Part shown: positions 1-8,196 of the stretch, in pieces | Position numbering within the stretch: position 1 is the stretch's first letter | Layout: each line of letters starts with the position of its first letter | IMG/VR virus record: IMGVR_UViG_3300042147_000025 | Coordinates: 29,121-93,120 of that record | Source of the DNA: a virus | Length of the DNA: 64,000 bases | Direction: 5' to 3' (one strand) | Notes under the pieces: generated by a model | Told to the model about the DNA's origin: nothing | Database searches by the model: none | The model's input: the letters and a program-made list of their open reading frames with translations, nothing else | Made by a program: the position numbers and the translations under genes

Positions 1-2
1 TT

Positions 3-383
3 GATGAGCATGAACTTGAGCTATTGAGTGTGAGTCAATCTTCCATCGCACGTCCAATTCTAGAAGAACGAAAGATTGGTAAAGTTCAAATGGATTTGTT
101 TGACTCAGGCTTCCCAAATGCTGTAATGGAAGTTGCAAAGGTAATGACATGGGCCGCCGAAAACAAGGGTTATAAACCACATGATTGGGTTAACCTTCCA
201 GATGCTGAGACTTCTTTCCCATCAGCAGCAAGTCGTCATCGGGTTAAGAGCTTGATTCAAAAGGTTGAAGGATTGCCTGTAAGTGAGCGTGTAGATGAAG
301 AGTCTGCAATCCTTCACAAAGCTCATGAGGCTTTCAATATCCTTGCTGAATTGGAGTTGATGCTGAGAGGGAAGATTAAATGA
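3..383 (+). CDS. Partial dATP/dGTP diphosphohydrolase-like protein (DUF5664 type)
   Basis: The reading frame is open to the left edge, so the 5' end is missing; the internal TTG at 24 is probably not the true start. The visible part shows the DUF5664 (dATP/dGTP diphosphohydrolase N-terminal domain) pattern: a GKVQMDLF-like start, a helix with VMTWAAENKGYKPHDW, the ASRHR segment, and a DEESAILHKAHEAFNILAEL-like helix with acidic and histidine residues typical of all-alpha phosphohydrolases. Such proteins remove pyrophosphate from purine dNTPs and adjust nucleotide pools. The stop overlaps the next ATG (ATGA), so it is translated together with the following nucleotide genes. The family call is fairly secure; the substrate is inferred. 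Confidence 0.7.
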   Translation, partial: DEHELELLSVSQSSIARPILEERKIGKVQMDLFDSGFPNAVMEVAKVMTWAAENKGYKPHDWVNLPDAETSFPSAASRHRVKSLIQKVEGLPVSERVDEESAILHKAHEAFNILAELELMLRGKIK

Positions 384-817
384 GACTCCTTGGAATTGAT
401 GTTGACGGCGTGGTAGTTGACACACTAACCCTATACAAACAAGCCTCACCTAACTTGGAAGATCCACTAGACTTCTGGCGAGATGAAAATCTTTATGATA
501 ATCTTGTTCCAATGGAGGGTGCTGTAGAGAAACTTGAACAACTTAGTAAATACTTTGGTATAGTGTTTGTAAGCCGATTGAAAGGTAATCACCACAGGTC
601 GAAAGTGTATTTCTTGAAGAAACATTTTCTGTTTATGACTGGCTTTGTTGGAAGTCATGAAAAATGGATTCTGAATGATTCTCTTGTTGCAATGGTGGAT
701 GATTTAGAGGATAATCTTACTAAGTTTGATGCAGACAAGAGAATTCATTTTGGACAGGGTGAATATAAAGATTGGAATACGTTTGATGTTGAATACTTTT
801 GTGAACAATATTTGTAA
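380..817 (+). CDS. HAD-superfamily 5'-nucleotidase / deoxyribonucleotidase-like protein
   Basis: This 145-residue protein has HAD hydrolase motifs: DVDG near residues 7-10 (nucleophile and acid/base aspartates), a VSR segment after the first beta strands (motif II serine), and MVDD late in the protein (motif IV acidic pair). The size and the DVDGVVVDT start fit small 5'(3')-deoxyribonucleotidase-like phosphatases, which dephosphorylate nucleoside monophosphates. It starts inside the stop of the preceding gene and sits in a nucleotide-metabolism cluster, supporting a nucleotide-pool role. The exact substrate cannot be read from the sequence. Confidence 0.7.
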   Translation: MRLLGIDVDGVVVDTLTLYKQASPNLEDPLDFWRDENLYDNLVPMEGAVEKLEQLSKYFGIVFVSRLKGNHHRSKVYFLKKHFLFMTGFVGSHEKWILNDSLVAMVDDLEDNLTKFDADKRIHFGQGEYKDWNTFDVEYFCEQYL

Positions 818-831
818 TTAAGGGGGGAGTT

Positions 832-1002
832 ATGGAATTTGAATGTGTACACAATGGTGTAATGCCACAAGAATTTGAAGTGGCCTTGTTGGAAGGCAAA
901 GCAATACTCTGTAAAACTTCGATTGGGTGGATTGAAGTGGATATCGAATCTGTAGAAGATTTTCGTAATAATGTAAAATACAAAATTAAGGAGAAGTTGT
1001 GA
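832..1002 (+). CDS. Small hypothetical protein (56 aa)
   Basis: An open frame begins with ATG at 832 just after a very strong ribosome-binding stretch (AAGGGGGGAG). It ends in a TGA that overlaps the GTG start of the MazG-like gene. The product is acidic, has no membrane segment and no family I recognise. The strong binding site and the tight overlap argue that it is translated. Confidence 0.65.
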   Translation: MEFECVHNGVMPQEFEVALLEGKAILCKTSIGWIEVDIESVEDFRNNVKYKIKEKL

Positions 1003-1484
1003 GTAAGAAAGAATGTATCAAGTTCGGTTATGCAATCGGTAATCAACCTGCAATGGGCGATCACTGGGAAGTTTGGAAGCAAGTGAAAGCCCAATCCAAG
1101 CTTATCCTAGAAGAAGTAAATGAACTTGAGGATGCCTGTTCAGAGGAAGACCTTCTAGAAGTGTTGGACGCTGTAATGGATATTAAATATCTGAATACAT
1201 ACCTTGAACATCTGCTGGAAGCTTACGGTTGTAAAACTAAGCTTGCTTGGGAGACAGTGTGTTCCAATAATGCTCAGAAGATTACAACTAGCTATACCTA
1301 CGCACAAAGCAGTAAAGAATATCTGGAATCTCGTGAAGAAGGTGAATTCTATATCGATGAAACTTTGTTTGAAGGCGAGCGTCTGTACACTGTAAAACGA
1401 GTTAGTGACAGCAAGGTCATGAAATTGAAATCTCACGTACGGCCAGAACTTACTACTTGTATTCCTGAAGAGTTTAAAGTATGA
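999..1484 (+). CDS. MazG-like nucleotide pyrophosphohydrolase
   Basis: 161 residues starting with GTG at 999 (GTGA overlap with the upstream stop). Residues about 33-65 carry the all-alpha NTP pyrophosphatase signature: a LILEEVNELEDA helix (ExxE) followed by LLEVLDAVMDIKYL (ExxD), the metal-binding acidic residues of the MazG/dUTPase-2 superfamily. These enzymes hydrolyse (d)NTPs to monophosphates. The C-terminal 80 residues are not part of the core and I do not recognise them. Location between a nucleotidase and ThyX supports nucleotide-pool control. Some MazG proteins also affect alarmone levels; that is possible but not shown here. Confidence 0.72.
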   Translation: MSKKECIKFGYAIGNQPAMGDHWEVWKQVKAQSKLILEEVNELEDACSEEDLLEVLDAVMDIKYLNTYLEHLLEAYGCKTKLAWETVCSNNAQKITTSYTYAQSSKEYLESREEGEFYIDETLFEGERLYTVKRVSDSKVMKLKSHVRPELTTCIPEEFKV

Positions 1485-1645
1485 TTCACGCACACGTTCC
1501 AATACAACGACCAAAACCAGACTGGCATGAGTATATCAAGTCTCGTGAAGATTTTGATAAATGGCTCAGTTCAGGAATGTTCTACGTTTACTGGCCTGAT
1601 TTAACTTGGATTGAAGTGCATAAGTATTTGGAGGGAGAAGAATGA
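1481..1645 (+). CDS. Small hypothetical protein (54 aa)
   Basis: ATG at 1481 overlaps the stop of the MazG-like gene, and its TGA overlaps the ThyX start (ATGA), so it is a coupled link between the two. The product is rich in aromatic residues (several W and Y) and has no recognised domain. Its position in the chain of overlaps is the main support. Confidence 0.6.
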   Translation: MIHAHVPIQRPKPDWHEYIKSREDFDKWLSSGMFYVYWPDLTWIEVHKYLEGEE

Positions 1646-2289
1646 CACAGATTAAAGTAGAACTGCTGGATTCAATGGGGAGTGATTTGGCTGTAGTACA
1701 GGCAGCACGAGTTAGCTTTGCTAAGGATGCAGATTCTGAGTTTGATAATGTAAAAGACGGCAAGCTTATTGGCTACCTTGCAAAGCATAATCACTGGACG
1801 CCCTTCGCCCACACAGCTTTAAAGTTCCGTATTGCAGCGCCTGTGCCGATTCGTACGCAATGTTTTAAGCATAAAGTGGGTATGACCGAGAATGAGGAGA
1901 GTCGTCGGTATATCTCTACAACACCAGAGATTTTTATTCCTGAGTTCTTTCGAAGTAAGCCAGAAGGTAGTATCAAACAAGGCAGTGGAGAGCAACACGA
2001 GGATTCTGATTATTGGGTCGAGCAATACACACTTCAAACTGAACGTTCAGTTGCTGTATATAATCGAATGTTGAATGATGGTGTATGCCCGGAACAAGCT
2101 CGCTTTATCCTTCCACAAGGTGCAATTGTTAATTGGATTTGGACAGGTAATCTGGTAAGCTTCGCTAACTTCTACAACAAGCGAACTGATCCTAATGCTC
2201 AACGTGAAGTGCAAGTAGTTGCCGAATTGGTTGGTAAAGAAGTAGAACGTATTTTCCCAGTTTCGTGGAAAGCATTGACGGAGAAATAA
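1642..2289 (+). CDS. thyX: Flavin-dependent thymidylate synthase ThyX
   Basis: 215 residues, the usual ThyX size. ThyX makes dTMP from dUMP using FAD, NADPH and methylene-tetrahydrofolate. Seen: an NHWTPFAHT segment at about 50-58 (ThyX strand before the substrate loop), and a variant signature at about 74-90 in which the usual RHR is KHK, followed by a VG..ENEESRRY segment. A later segment with PQGAIVNWIWTGNL and the final FANF..KR.D..AQ.E helix also match the family. It is translationally coupled to the small gene upstream and precedes the ribonucleotide reductase genes, forming a dTTP and dNTP supply operon. Confidence 0.93.
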   Translation: MTQIKVELLDSMGSDLAVVQAARVSFAKDADSEFDNVKDGKLIGYLAKHNHWTPFAHTALKFRIAAPVPIRTQCFKHKVGMTENEESRRYISTTPEIFIPEFFRSKPEGSIKQGSGEQHEDSDYWVEQYTLQTERSVAVYNRMLNDGVCPEQARFILPQGAIVNWIWTGNLVSFANFYNKRTDPNAQREVQVVAELVGKEVERIFPVSWKALTEK

Positions 2290-2290
2290 A

Positions 2291-2488
2291 ATGATTAATA
2301 ACGAATACACAATTTCCAACTTTATCCAAGAGCTTCAGAATCTTTATATGGTACGACTTGGTATGTCTATCTCGGAATCGAGTAGGTACATCGTTGACAC
2401 TATCGAAGACATTGAGATTGCACTAAATAATGATGTTTCGGCATTTGAATACTTTCAAGAAGATTTAACTAATGGAGTAGAAGTATGA
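2291..2488 (+). CDS. Hypothetical protein (65 aa)
   Basis: A short acidic protein lying one base after the thyX stop; its own stop overlaps the next ATG (ATGA). No domain is recognised. Position within the coupled nucleotide operon supports expression. Confidence 0.6.
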   Translation: MINNEYTISNFIQELQNLYMVRLGMSISESSRYIVDTIEDIEIALNNDVSAFEYFQEDLTNGVEV

Positions 2489-2886
2489 GCAACAAGAATT
2501 TTAATTTCCCAGTGAGTGAATACGATCAATACCTCTCCTTTGTAGATGTTGAGCAACACCCTGAATGGCAAGAAGCTTGGAAAGCTCAAGATAAAGAAAA
2601 AGTAGATGCAATTCTTTATAGCTTCGGAGTTGATCTAGAAAATGGCTACGAAGTAGAAATTAATACTCACCGTACACGCCTTACACAGAAAGTTGAATAT
2701 GGTCCTCGGTTCTCTTTCTCAGAGCGTCAAGATAAAATCTGGAAAGAATCTGGTATGAGTATTGAAGATCAGATTCGTAATTGTGGTGATATATCTCTGC
2801 AAAACATGCTTAGTGGGATGAATAAGTTTGGGTTTGGTAAGTGTGATACGGTTAAGACAGCTGAACAATTGGCTAGTGAATTTTAA
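2485..2886 (+). CDS. Hypothetical protein between thyX and nrdB (133 aa)
   Basis: 133 residues, soluble and rather charged, with no membrane segment and no motif I recognise. It starts within the stop of the preceding gene and ends 13 bases before nrdB, with a GGAG ribosome site for nrdB in the gap. Its place in the ribonucleotide-reductase operon suggests a link to nucleotide metabolism, but no function can be assigned. Confidence 0.6.
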   Translation: MSNKNFNFPVSEYDQYLSFVDVEQHPEWQEAWKAQDKEKVDAILYSFGVDLENGYEVEINTHRTRLTQKVEYGPRFSFSERQDKIWKESGMSIEDQIRNCGDISLQNMLSGMNKFGFGKCDTVKTAEQLASEF

Positions 2887-2899
2887 ATAAGGAGTATTT

Positions 2900-3904
2900 G
2901 TGACAATTGATTTTGATAAGAAAACACAGATTCAAACACCAACACTAAGTTACGCACGACACTACCCTAAGCTTGTAGAGATGGCTAACAAGCAACTAGA
3001 AGAACAACTTTGGTTTAGTTCTGAAATGACTGTAGAGCTGGATAAGATGCAACTCCTGTACGAGTTGACACCAGAACAACTTCACGCAGTGAAGACAGTT
3101 TTGCAGTTGTTCCTTCGTTATGAGTTGATCGTAGGTGAAGAGTTTTGGAATACTCTTGTTATTAAAGAGTTCCCACGGCCTGAAGTGAAGCTTGCAGCAA
3201 GTGTTGTTGGTATGACCGAGTTGGCGATTCATAGTGAGTTCTACAATCAAATCAATGTACAGCTAGGTTTGGATAAAGATGAGGATTACCTAGCCTATAT
3301 TGATGATCCAGAGCTTAAAGGGCGTGTTGATTGGTTGGATGATATCTTAACTGGGGAAGATAAGCTTCTTGCAACAATCATCTTTGGTATGACTGAAACT
3401 GCTTTGTTGTTCTCAAGCTTTGCTATCCTGAAGAGTTTTCAATCTAACGGGTACAACTTGATTCCCGTGATTGCACGAGGCACCAATCAGTCAGCCATTG
3501 ATGAAGATTTGCATGGGCAGATTGCAGCAGAGATTATCAACACACGGTATGCTGAACTTGGTTATACTTTGAAAGATGATAAACAACGAGTAATTAAGAT
3601 TTACGAAGCTGTTGATTACGCTTACACTCACGAATGTCGGATTATTGATCTTGCTATTTTGAAAGACACATTCAACGGTCAAAGTAAAGAAGACTATAAA
3701 ATCTTTGTACAACACCGATTGAACATCTTCTTGGAGCGACTAGGTCTTGATCCTGCATTCCCTGAAATTCATTCTAAGATTGCAGACTGGTTCGAACAGA
3801 ATACATATGCTTATAAAGTTATTGACTTCTTCTCTGCTGGCTTAGGTATGGAATATGAGAGTGGTTGGAACGAAAAGAAATTTACATCAGCTTGGGAGGG
3901 CTAA
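2900..3904 (+). CDS. nrdB: Ribonucleoside-diphosphate reductase, beta (radical) subunit
   Basis: 334 residues with a GTG start preceded by AAGGAG. This is the class I R2 subunit, which holds a di-metal site and generates the radical used by NrdA. Seen: an E..IHSEFY segment (about residues 108-116) corresponding to the first metal-binding helix and radical tyrosine region, and a DEDLHG segment (about 200) matching the second Glu/His metal ligands. The spacing between Glu and His in the first motif is one residue longer than in the E. coli enzyme, so the exact ligand set should be checked by structure. The stop overlaps the nrdA start (TAATG), as expected for a stoichiometric pair. Confidence 0.92.
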   Translation: MTIDFDKKTQIQTPTLSYARHYPKLVEMANKQLEEQLWFSSEMTVELDKMQLLYELTPEQLHAVKTVLQLFLRYELIVGEEFWNTLVIKEFPRPEVKLAASVVGMTELAIHSEFYNQINVQLGLDKDEDYLAYIDDPELKGRVDWLDDILTGEDKLLATIIFGMTETALLFSSFAILKSFQSNGYNLIPVIARGTNQSAIDEDLHGQIAAEIINTRYAELGYTLKDDKQRVIKIYEAVDYAYTHECRIIDLAILKDTFNGQSKEDYKIFVQHRLNIFLERLGLDPAFPEIHSKIADWFEQNTYAYKVIDFFSAGLGMEYESGWNEKKFTSAWEG

Positions 3905-5637
3905 TGATTAACTATTCAGAAATGCGAAAGACACAACAAGCGGAAGGTGAAGTACCTGAGTGGTTTACTACTGGTGGTTTGCAACTGTTTCATAATAAGT
4001 ATGCTTACAAGGGTGAGTCAGTAAAGAGTCGCTTCAAAGGTGTAGCTAAAGCAATGGCTAAACATGCACCTAAAGTTTATCCTGAGTGGTGGGGTACTGA
4101 CCCTTACACAGTTGGTAAGACTTGGGAAGATGCTTTCTTTGCAACAATGTGGGATGGTTATATCAGTTGCTCAACACCTCTGTTGGCTAATGGTGGTTTG
4201 CGTAAACGAGGCACTACAGTCAGTTGTGCTGGGGGTTATGTAGGTAACAATCTTTTTGATCGCTACAATGCAATCACTGAGGCAGCTATCCTGACTAAAC
4301 ACAGTCATGGTACAAGTTACTCGATTGACCACTGGCCTCATGAGGGTGCAGAGTTGCGTCGAGGTGGTCGAAGTCTCGGTGTTATGCCGGTCATTCGGGA
4401 CTTTATCGCGGTAATGGAGGAGGTAACTCAGGGTAGTCGTCGAGGCAGTCTGGCATATAGTATTCGCCCTCAACATAACGATTTCGATGAGGTTGTAAAG
4501 TACCTCTACGCACGTACCGAGTCGAATAATGTGGGCTGGTTGATTGATGATGACTTCATCCGTTTGATGGATGATAAAGACGAAGAGTCCCATCGTAAGT
4601 GGCAGCGAATGTTGGGTGTTAAGCTTCCTCGGGGGAAAGGCTACTTCACATTTATTTCTAAGATGAATCGTCACCTTGCAGAAGCATTTCGACGTAAGGG
4701 TATGACTGTAAAGGCCAGCAACTTATGTCAGGAGACATGTCTGCCATCGGATGAAGATTACACGTTCAGTTGTGTGATTTTGAACTACAACTTGGAGCTT
4801 TATCGTGAGTGGCCTGAGCACTTGGTATTCATCGGTCAAGTGATGAGTGACTGCAATATTAGCGAATACCTTGAAACTATGGATGATATGACTGAGCTTG
4901 ATAAACAAGCAATGCATAAAATCTACCGCTTCACTAAAGAGTTTCGCTCCCTTGGCAGCGGTGTATTGGGCTGGCACACCCTGATGCAGAAAGAACGTTT
5001 GAGTGTTAGTAGTTTGGAATGTATGTTTCTTAATACTAAAATCTTTAAAGGTTTGGATGAGGAATCGAAGAAAGCAACACAATGGTTGGCTGGCGTGCTT
5101 GGTGAACCACTTGGTTGTATGGGGTTGGGTATTCGTAATGCTACTCGTTTGATGATGCCTCCTACCAAAAGCTCCGCAGAGATTATGGCTGGTGCTTCTG
5201 AAGGTATTGGTCTTGACATTGCAATGGCTTTCACTAAACAGTCTGCGGGTGGGGAGTTCTTCCGCTTGAACAAAGTTCTCCTTGAGTTGATGAAGGAGAA
5301 AGGCGTTTACTCTGACGAGACAGTACAAGAGATTATTAATGATAAAGGCAGTGTGCAGAAAGTTAGTTGGTTGACAGAAGAAGAGAAAGCTGTATTCCGA
5401 ACAGGATTTGAAGTTCCTGCTGAAGATTATCTTCGTCTGTGTTCTCAACGGCAAAAGTATATTGATCAGGCACAATCGATTAATTTGTACTTCACCTCAA
5501 ATGATAGCGAAGAATATATTAGTCGTATTCACAAACTCGCAATGGAAGATGAGGGTATTTTGAGTTTGTATTACATTTACTCAATGCGTGGTGCTGGTGA
5601 TATCTCTCGCGTGGAGGTTTGTGAGATGTGTCAATAA
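3904..5637 (+). CDS. nrdA: Ribonucleoside-diphosphate reductase, alpha (catalytic) subunit
   Basis: 577 residues from the ATG that overlaps the nrdB stop; the frame extends 13 codons upstream but that start would lie inside nrdB. It reduces ribonucleotides to deoxyribonucleotides. Seen: SCSTPLLANGG and a following VSC (redox cysteine region), an NLCQET segment holding the thiyl-radical cysteine with its Asn and Glu neighbours, a second redox cysteine about 19 residues later, and a C-terminal CEMC thioredoxin/glutaredoxin-reactive pair at the last residues. It is much shorter than the roughly 750-residue E. coli enzyme and has no N-terminal ATP-cone, so overall-activity allostery by dATP is probably absent. 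A terminator hairpin follows. Confidence 0.92.
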   Translation: MINYSEMRKTQQAEGEVPEWFTTGGLQLFHNKYAYKGESVKSRFKGVAKAMAKHAPKVYPEWWGTDPYTVGKTWEDAFFATMWDGYISCSTPLLANGGLRKRGTTVSCAGGYVGNNLFDRYNAITEAAILTKHSHGTSYSIDHWPHEGAELRRGGRSLGVMPVIRDFIAVMEEVTQGSRRGSLAYSIRPQHNDFDEVVKYLYARTESNNVGWLIDDDFIRLMDDKDEESHRKWQRMLGVKLPRGKGYFTFISKMNRHLAEAFRRKGMTVKASNLCQETCLPSDEDYTFSCVILNYNLELYREWPEHLVFIGQVMSDCNISEYLETMDDMTELDKQAMHKIYRFTKEFRSLGSGVLGWHTLMQKERLSVSSLECMFLNTKIFKGLDEESKKATQWLAGVLGEPLGCMGLGIRNATRLMMPPTKSSAEIMAGASEGIGLDIAMAFTKQSAGGEFFRLNKVLLELMKEKGVYSDETVQEIINDKGSVQKVSWLTEEEKAVFRTGFEVPAEDYLRLCSQRQKYIDQAQSINLYFTSNDSEEYISRIHKLAMEDEGILSLYYIYSMRGAGDISRVEVCEMCQ

Positions 5638-5644
5638 CTTTTAA

Positions 5645-5662
5645 AGCCCCTTAATTGGGGCT
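5645..5662 (+). terminator. Rho-independent terminator after nrdA
   Basis: A perfect six-base-pair AGCCCC / GGGGCT hairpin with a TTAATT loop begins 8 bases after the nrdA stop, followed by a T-rich stretch. It separates the nucleotide operon from the inserted GIY-YIG gene. Confidence 0.7.
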
Positions 5663-5681
5663 ATTTCTATTTGGAGAACTT

Positions 5682-6461
5682 ATGTTTAGATTTATCTATA
5701 AGACAACGAATAATTTGAATGGTATGTACTATATTGGCATGCATAGAACAGACAACTTAGAAGACGGGTATCTGGGGTCTGGTAGGCAACTACTAAAAGC
5801 TTTTGTTGAACAAGGGAGGTCTACATTCACAAAAGAGATTCTAGAGTTTGCTGAAACAGACGAAGAGCTTATGCTTTTAGAGAAACAATATGTAAATATA
5901 GATGTTGTAGAGGACAGTAATTCTTATAATATGACTACAGGAGGTGCTGGGAGGTTGTCATATGGAGAAAGCTGCAATTTCAGTGAAGAGGGACTAGAAC
6001 GCCTGAGAAATAGTGGTAAACGTTATATAGGAGAGAATAACCCTTTTTATGGTAAGACACATACTGAAGAAACTCGTGAAATTCTTTCCTTGAATGCCAG
6101 TAAGAAAGTGGGAGAATTAAACCCTTTCTTCGGGAAGACACATTCAGAGGAGTTTAAAAGAAAAGCTTCTGAGATGAGACTAGGTAAAAATAAGAGCAAC
6201 ACACCGTCTATGGCGATAAGATCTTGGAACCAATCCACGGGATGGTGGTGTACACCCACAGGCTGCTACACCAGTGACAGAGATGCTGCCTTGTTTACAG
6301 AGATTGGTAGAAATTGCATTAGGGCTTGGTGCAAGAGCCCAGATAAAATTGTCAGGAAAAACTATCAAATTCCTGAACATTACTGGGGTAAGACTTGGAA
6401 GGAGAATGGTTTTTACTTCCTACCTAAAATAAAGTTTGACATAGCTTTGAAAGAAGCCTAA
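5682..6461 (+). CDS. GIY-YIG homing endonuclease with NUMOD3 repeats
   Basis: 259 residues from the ATG at 5682, which has a GGAG site 8 bases upstream; a longer frame from 5655 lacks such a site. The N-terminus shows the GIY-YIG core (IYKTT... YYIG, then a downstream YLGSG), followed by two NUMOD3-type DNA-binding repeats (GENNPFYGKTHTEE and GELNPFFGKTHSEE) around residues 117-165. The C-terminal part probably also binds DNA. The gene is flanked by two hairpin terminators, as expected for an inserted mobile gene after nrdA. GIY-YIG enzymes of this type cut unoccupied sites in related phages and spread by repair. Confidence 0.9.
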   Translation: MFRFIYKTTNNLNGMYYIGMHRTDNLEDGYLGSGRQLLKAFVEQGRSTFTKEILEFAETDEELMLLEKQYVNIDVVEDSNSYNMTTGGAGRLSYGESCNFSEEGLERLRNSGKRYIGENNPFYGKTHTEETREILSLNASKKVGELNPFFGKTHSEEFKRKASEMRLGKNKSNTPSMAIRSWNQSTGWWCTPTGCYTSDRDAALFTEIGRNCIRAWCKSPDKIVRKNYQIPEHYWGKTWKENGFYFLPKIKFDIALKEA

Positions 6462-6466
6462 ACTAC

Positions 6467-6497
6467 AGACCATAGGCGAAAGCTTGTGGTCTTTTTC
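6467..6497 (+). terminator. Terminator after the GIY-YIG gene
   Basis: AGACCA and TGGTCT arms (6467-6472 and 6487-6492) flank a short loop and are followed by a run of five T. It lies right after the endonuclease stop codon. Confidence 0.7.
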
Positions 6498-6514
6498 TTT
6501 GCGGAGAAATTAAA

Positions 6515-6982
6515 TTGAGATATTCAAAAGGTAAATGGATTGCATCTTACAGAGACACCTACTCTCTAGACTGCACCCTATCTCCAATAATCTACGCTGG
6601 ACTCTTACGCTTTCACGAAGTATTGGAGAAACGTAACAAAGAAGGCGGTTGTCTAGGTGTCCCGAGTGAATACTGTGCTAACCCTGATGTTGATGTCACA
6701 GACCAAGAAGTACAAGATTGGCTAGACGACATCAAGAAAATGATGTATTCTTTTGAGAACAAAGAGCCTGACATGGATTTGTATAATTTCAAGCTAACAA
6801 CAGTTCCATATGAGGATGATGTTACAAAGTCATATGAATCAGAGTATGGTAGGTCATTCAAAATAGAGTGTGATAATGAGGAAGAGAAAGCTAGGTACTA
6901 TGCTGACTTGGATGCGCATGAGAAGAAGGTTCAAGAGGGTTTGAATCTCTTTGCAAATAAATATAAATCATTATGGTGGTGA
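6515..6982 (+). CDS. Hypothetical protein (155 aa)
   Basis: Starts with TTG at 6515 behind a GGAG site. The product is soluble and acidic in its C-terminal half, with several tryptophans and no recognised domain. It overlaps nothing upstream and is followed by a small membrane protein 4 bases later. The gene lies between the endonuclease insertion and the bidirectional terminator that ends the left plus-strand block. Confidence 0.65.
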   Translation: MRYSKGKWIASYRDTYSLDCTLSPIIYAGLLRFHEVLEKRNKEGGCLGVPSEYCANPDVDVTDQEVQDWLDDIKKMMYSFENKEPDMDLYNFKLTTVPYEDDVTKSYESEYGRSFKIECDNEEEKARYYADLDAHEKKVQEGLNLFANKYKSLWW

Positions 6983-6986
6983 TAAA

Positions 6987-7166
6987 ATGAAAGGCTATGA
7001 AGATCTAGTTGCAGGCTTGCTCTTACTGATTGTTATACTGATCGGTGGTTACACTTACCTAAACTCGCAGGTGATTAAACAAAGAGAGGTGTTGCAAGTA
7101 CCAGCAGCAGCAGAGAAGAATGTTGAGAAAAGAGCTTTTGAGTCATTATCAAAGGTAACTGAATAA
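6987..7166 (+). CDS. Small single-pass membrane protein (59 aa)
   Basis: The likely start is ATG 6987; the frame extends 12 codons upstream into the previous gene. Residues about 6-25 are a hydrophobic helix (LVAGLLLLIVILIGGYTYL), followed by a charged tail predicted to face the cytoplasm or periplasm. No family is recognised. Confidence 0.55.
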   Translation: MKGYEDLVAGLLLLIVILIGGYTYLNSQVIKQREVLQVPAAAEKNVEKRAFESLSKVTE

Positions 7167-7185
7167 CTTTATTATAGACGAAAAG

Positions 7186-7219
7186 AAGCCGAGGCTCCGT
7201 AATTGGATGACCTCGGCTT
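7186..7219. terminator. Bidirectional terminator between convergent blocks
   Basis: Nine-base-pair arms AAGCCGAGG (7186-7194) and CCTCGGCTT (7211-7219) form a strong hairpin, with A-rich sequence on one side and T-rich on the other. It lies between the last plus-strand gene and the first minus-strand gene, so it can stop both. Confidence 0.8.
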
Positions 7220-7283
7220 TAGTATTTCTGAGATATAGTGAATGGCGTCACTAATCAAATGTCTTCTAGGGAAGTTCTTATTC

Positions 7284-7622
7284 TTAGTTATTCTGAATTT
7301 GCAAATTATTTTGAATCACTTTTTGATTCAATTTCTTATCACTTTGCAACTCTTTAACCCGAAGCTCCAACACATAAATACGCTGGTCAGTACTAACTTG
7401 ATAATCATCCTGTCTTTCAGAAGTTTTATTAACCCTCTGTTCAAGATAATCTGTATTATTAGCAACCACTTTCATAATGTCCTGCCTTACTAAAGTAAGC
7501 TTCTGTCCATAGTTATTAACGTTTGCGTTATCACTTGAATTAGACATCAAGATTGCTATCAGAATTGTAGACAAAATAAGATAAGCTACAGTTGCTGTTC
7601 GATCCAATACCTTCCAGATCAT
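7284..7622 (-). CDS. Membrane-anchored coiled-coil protein next to lysis genes (112 aa)
   Basis: 112 residues: one hydrophobic segment near residues 11-27 (AYLILSTILIAILM), then a long polar helix with heptad-like spacing to the end. I recognise no family. Its shape, an N-terminal anchor with a periplasmic coiled coil, resembles an inner-membrane spanin, but a separate nested spanin pair lies further upstream, so it may be a second such protein or a lysis regulator. It is the last gene of the minus-strand operon. Confidence 0.6.
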   Translation of the reverse strand: MIWKVLDRTATVAYLILSTILIAILMSNSSDNANVNNYGQKLTLVRQDIMKVVANNTDYLEQRVNKTSERQDDYQVSTDQRIYVLELRVKELQSDKKLNQKVIQNNLQIQNN

Positions 7623-7634
7623 TGGACCTCCAGA

Positions 7635-7916
7635 TTACTTTCGTTTGTTTATCGATCCAAAATACAGGTCTAAACGAGCAAGCAAATCAGAACGCATCCC
7701 TTCAATGTTAGTTACTAGTCGTTGCTCTGTATCCTTGAGCTGTTGATTACTTACTTTGTCTGTGTAGAGGAATAAAACTCTACTCTCAAGCTCTTTGTTC
7801 TGTGTTCGGATATCTTGGATAACTAGCATACCGAGAGCCATCACTACAGAGAGAAGTCCTATAGCAAATTTTTCCCAAATAGCTGTAATGCGGGTGTTAG
7901 CTGAGTCATTTGGCAT
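7635..7916 (-). CDS. Membrane protein with coiled coil in lysis cluster (93 aa)
   Basis: The start at 7916 has a GGAG site 10 bases upstream and overlaps the o-spanin gene by 11 bases; the frame can be extended to 7985 without a better site. One transmembrane helix lies at about residues 17-34 (FAIGLLSVVMALGMLVI), followed by a charged, probably coiled-coil tail. Architecture matches the protein encoded just downstream at 7284-7622. No family recognised; the neighbourhood suggests an envelope role in lysis. Confidence 0.6.
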   Translation of the reverse strand: MPNDSANTRITAIWEKFAIGLLSVVMALGMLVIQDIRTQNKELESRVLFLYTDKVSNQQLKDTEQRLVTNIEGMRSDLLARLDLYFGSINKRK

Positions 7917-8196
7917 TCTTGTACAGCTCCATCTGAGACTTCTTGTTTTTACGGATAGCATCCATTTGCTTTTCCCACAAACCAATACACCCTACATTAC
8001 GATTCTGTGCAAGAGCTAGATCAATCAAACTCTCACCAGCAGGTTTTGCACGGCACGGGCTCACAAGAAGTGCATCACTTGGGTAGACATTGGTTATCAT
8101 TGGGGTAGGTGGTGCAATAACCTTGTTTGAGCAGGCTGACAATGTTATCAGAAAGCAACCCATCATCAGGCAAGACATTAGGTTTAAGATTTTCAT
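7906..8196 (-). CDS. Outer-membrane spanin (Rz1-like lipoprotein)
   Basis: 96 residues with a lipoprotein signal: an N-terminal hydrophobic stretch ending in LSAC (lipobox, lipidated Cys about residue 22). The mature part has a proline-containing start (APPTP) and conserved-looking cysteines. Its 5' part is nested in the 3' end of the i-spanin gene in another frame over 122 bases, the classical Rz/Rz1 arrangement. o-Spanins join the i-spanin across the periplasm and fuse inner and outer membranes in the last step of lysis of Gram-negative hosts. Confidence 0.8.
   Translation of the reverse strand: MKILNLMSCLMMGCFLITLSACSNKVIAPPTPMITNVYPSDALLVSPCRAKPAGESLIDLALAQNRNVGCIGLWEKQMDAIRKNKKSQMELYKNAK

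Noticed and set aside
3865-3903. Longer NrdA start inside nrdB
   Set aside because: The ATG at 3904 overlaps the nrdB stop in the usual coupled way; the extension has no support.
7242-7493. Plus-strand 83-codon frame with hydrophobic sequence
   Set aside because: It is antisense to the better supported minus-strand membrane/coiled-coil gene at 7284-7622, lacks a ribosome site and lies after the terminator hairpin.
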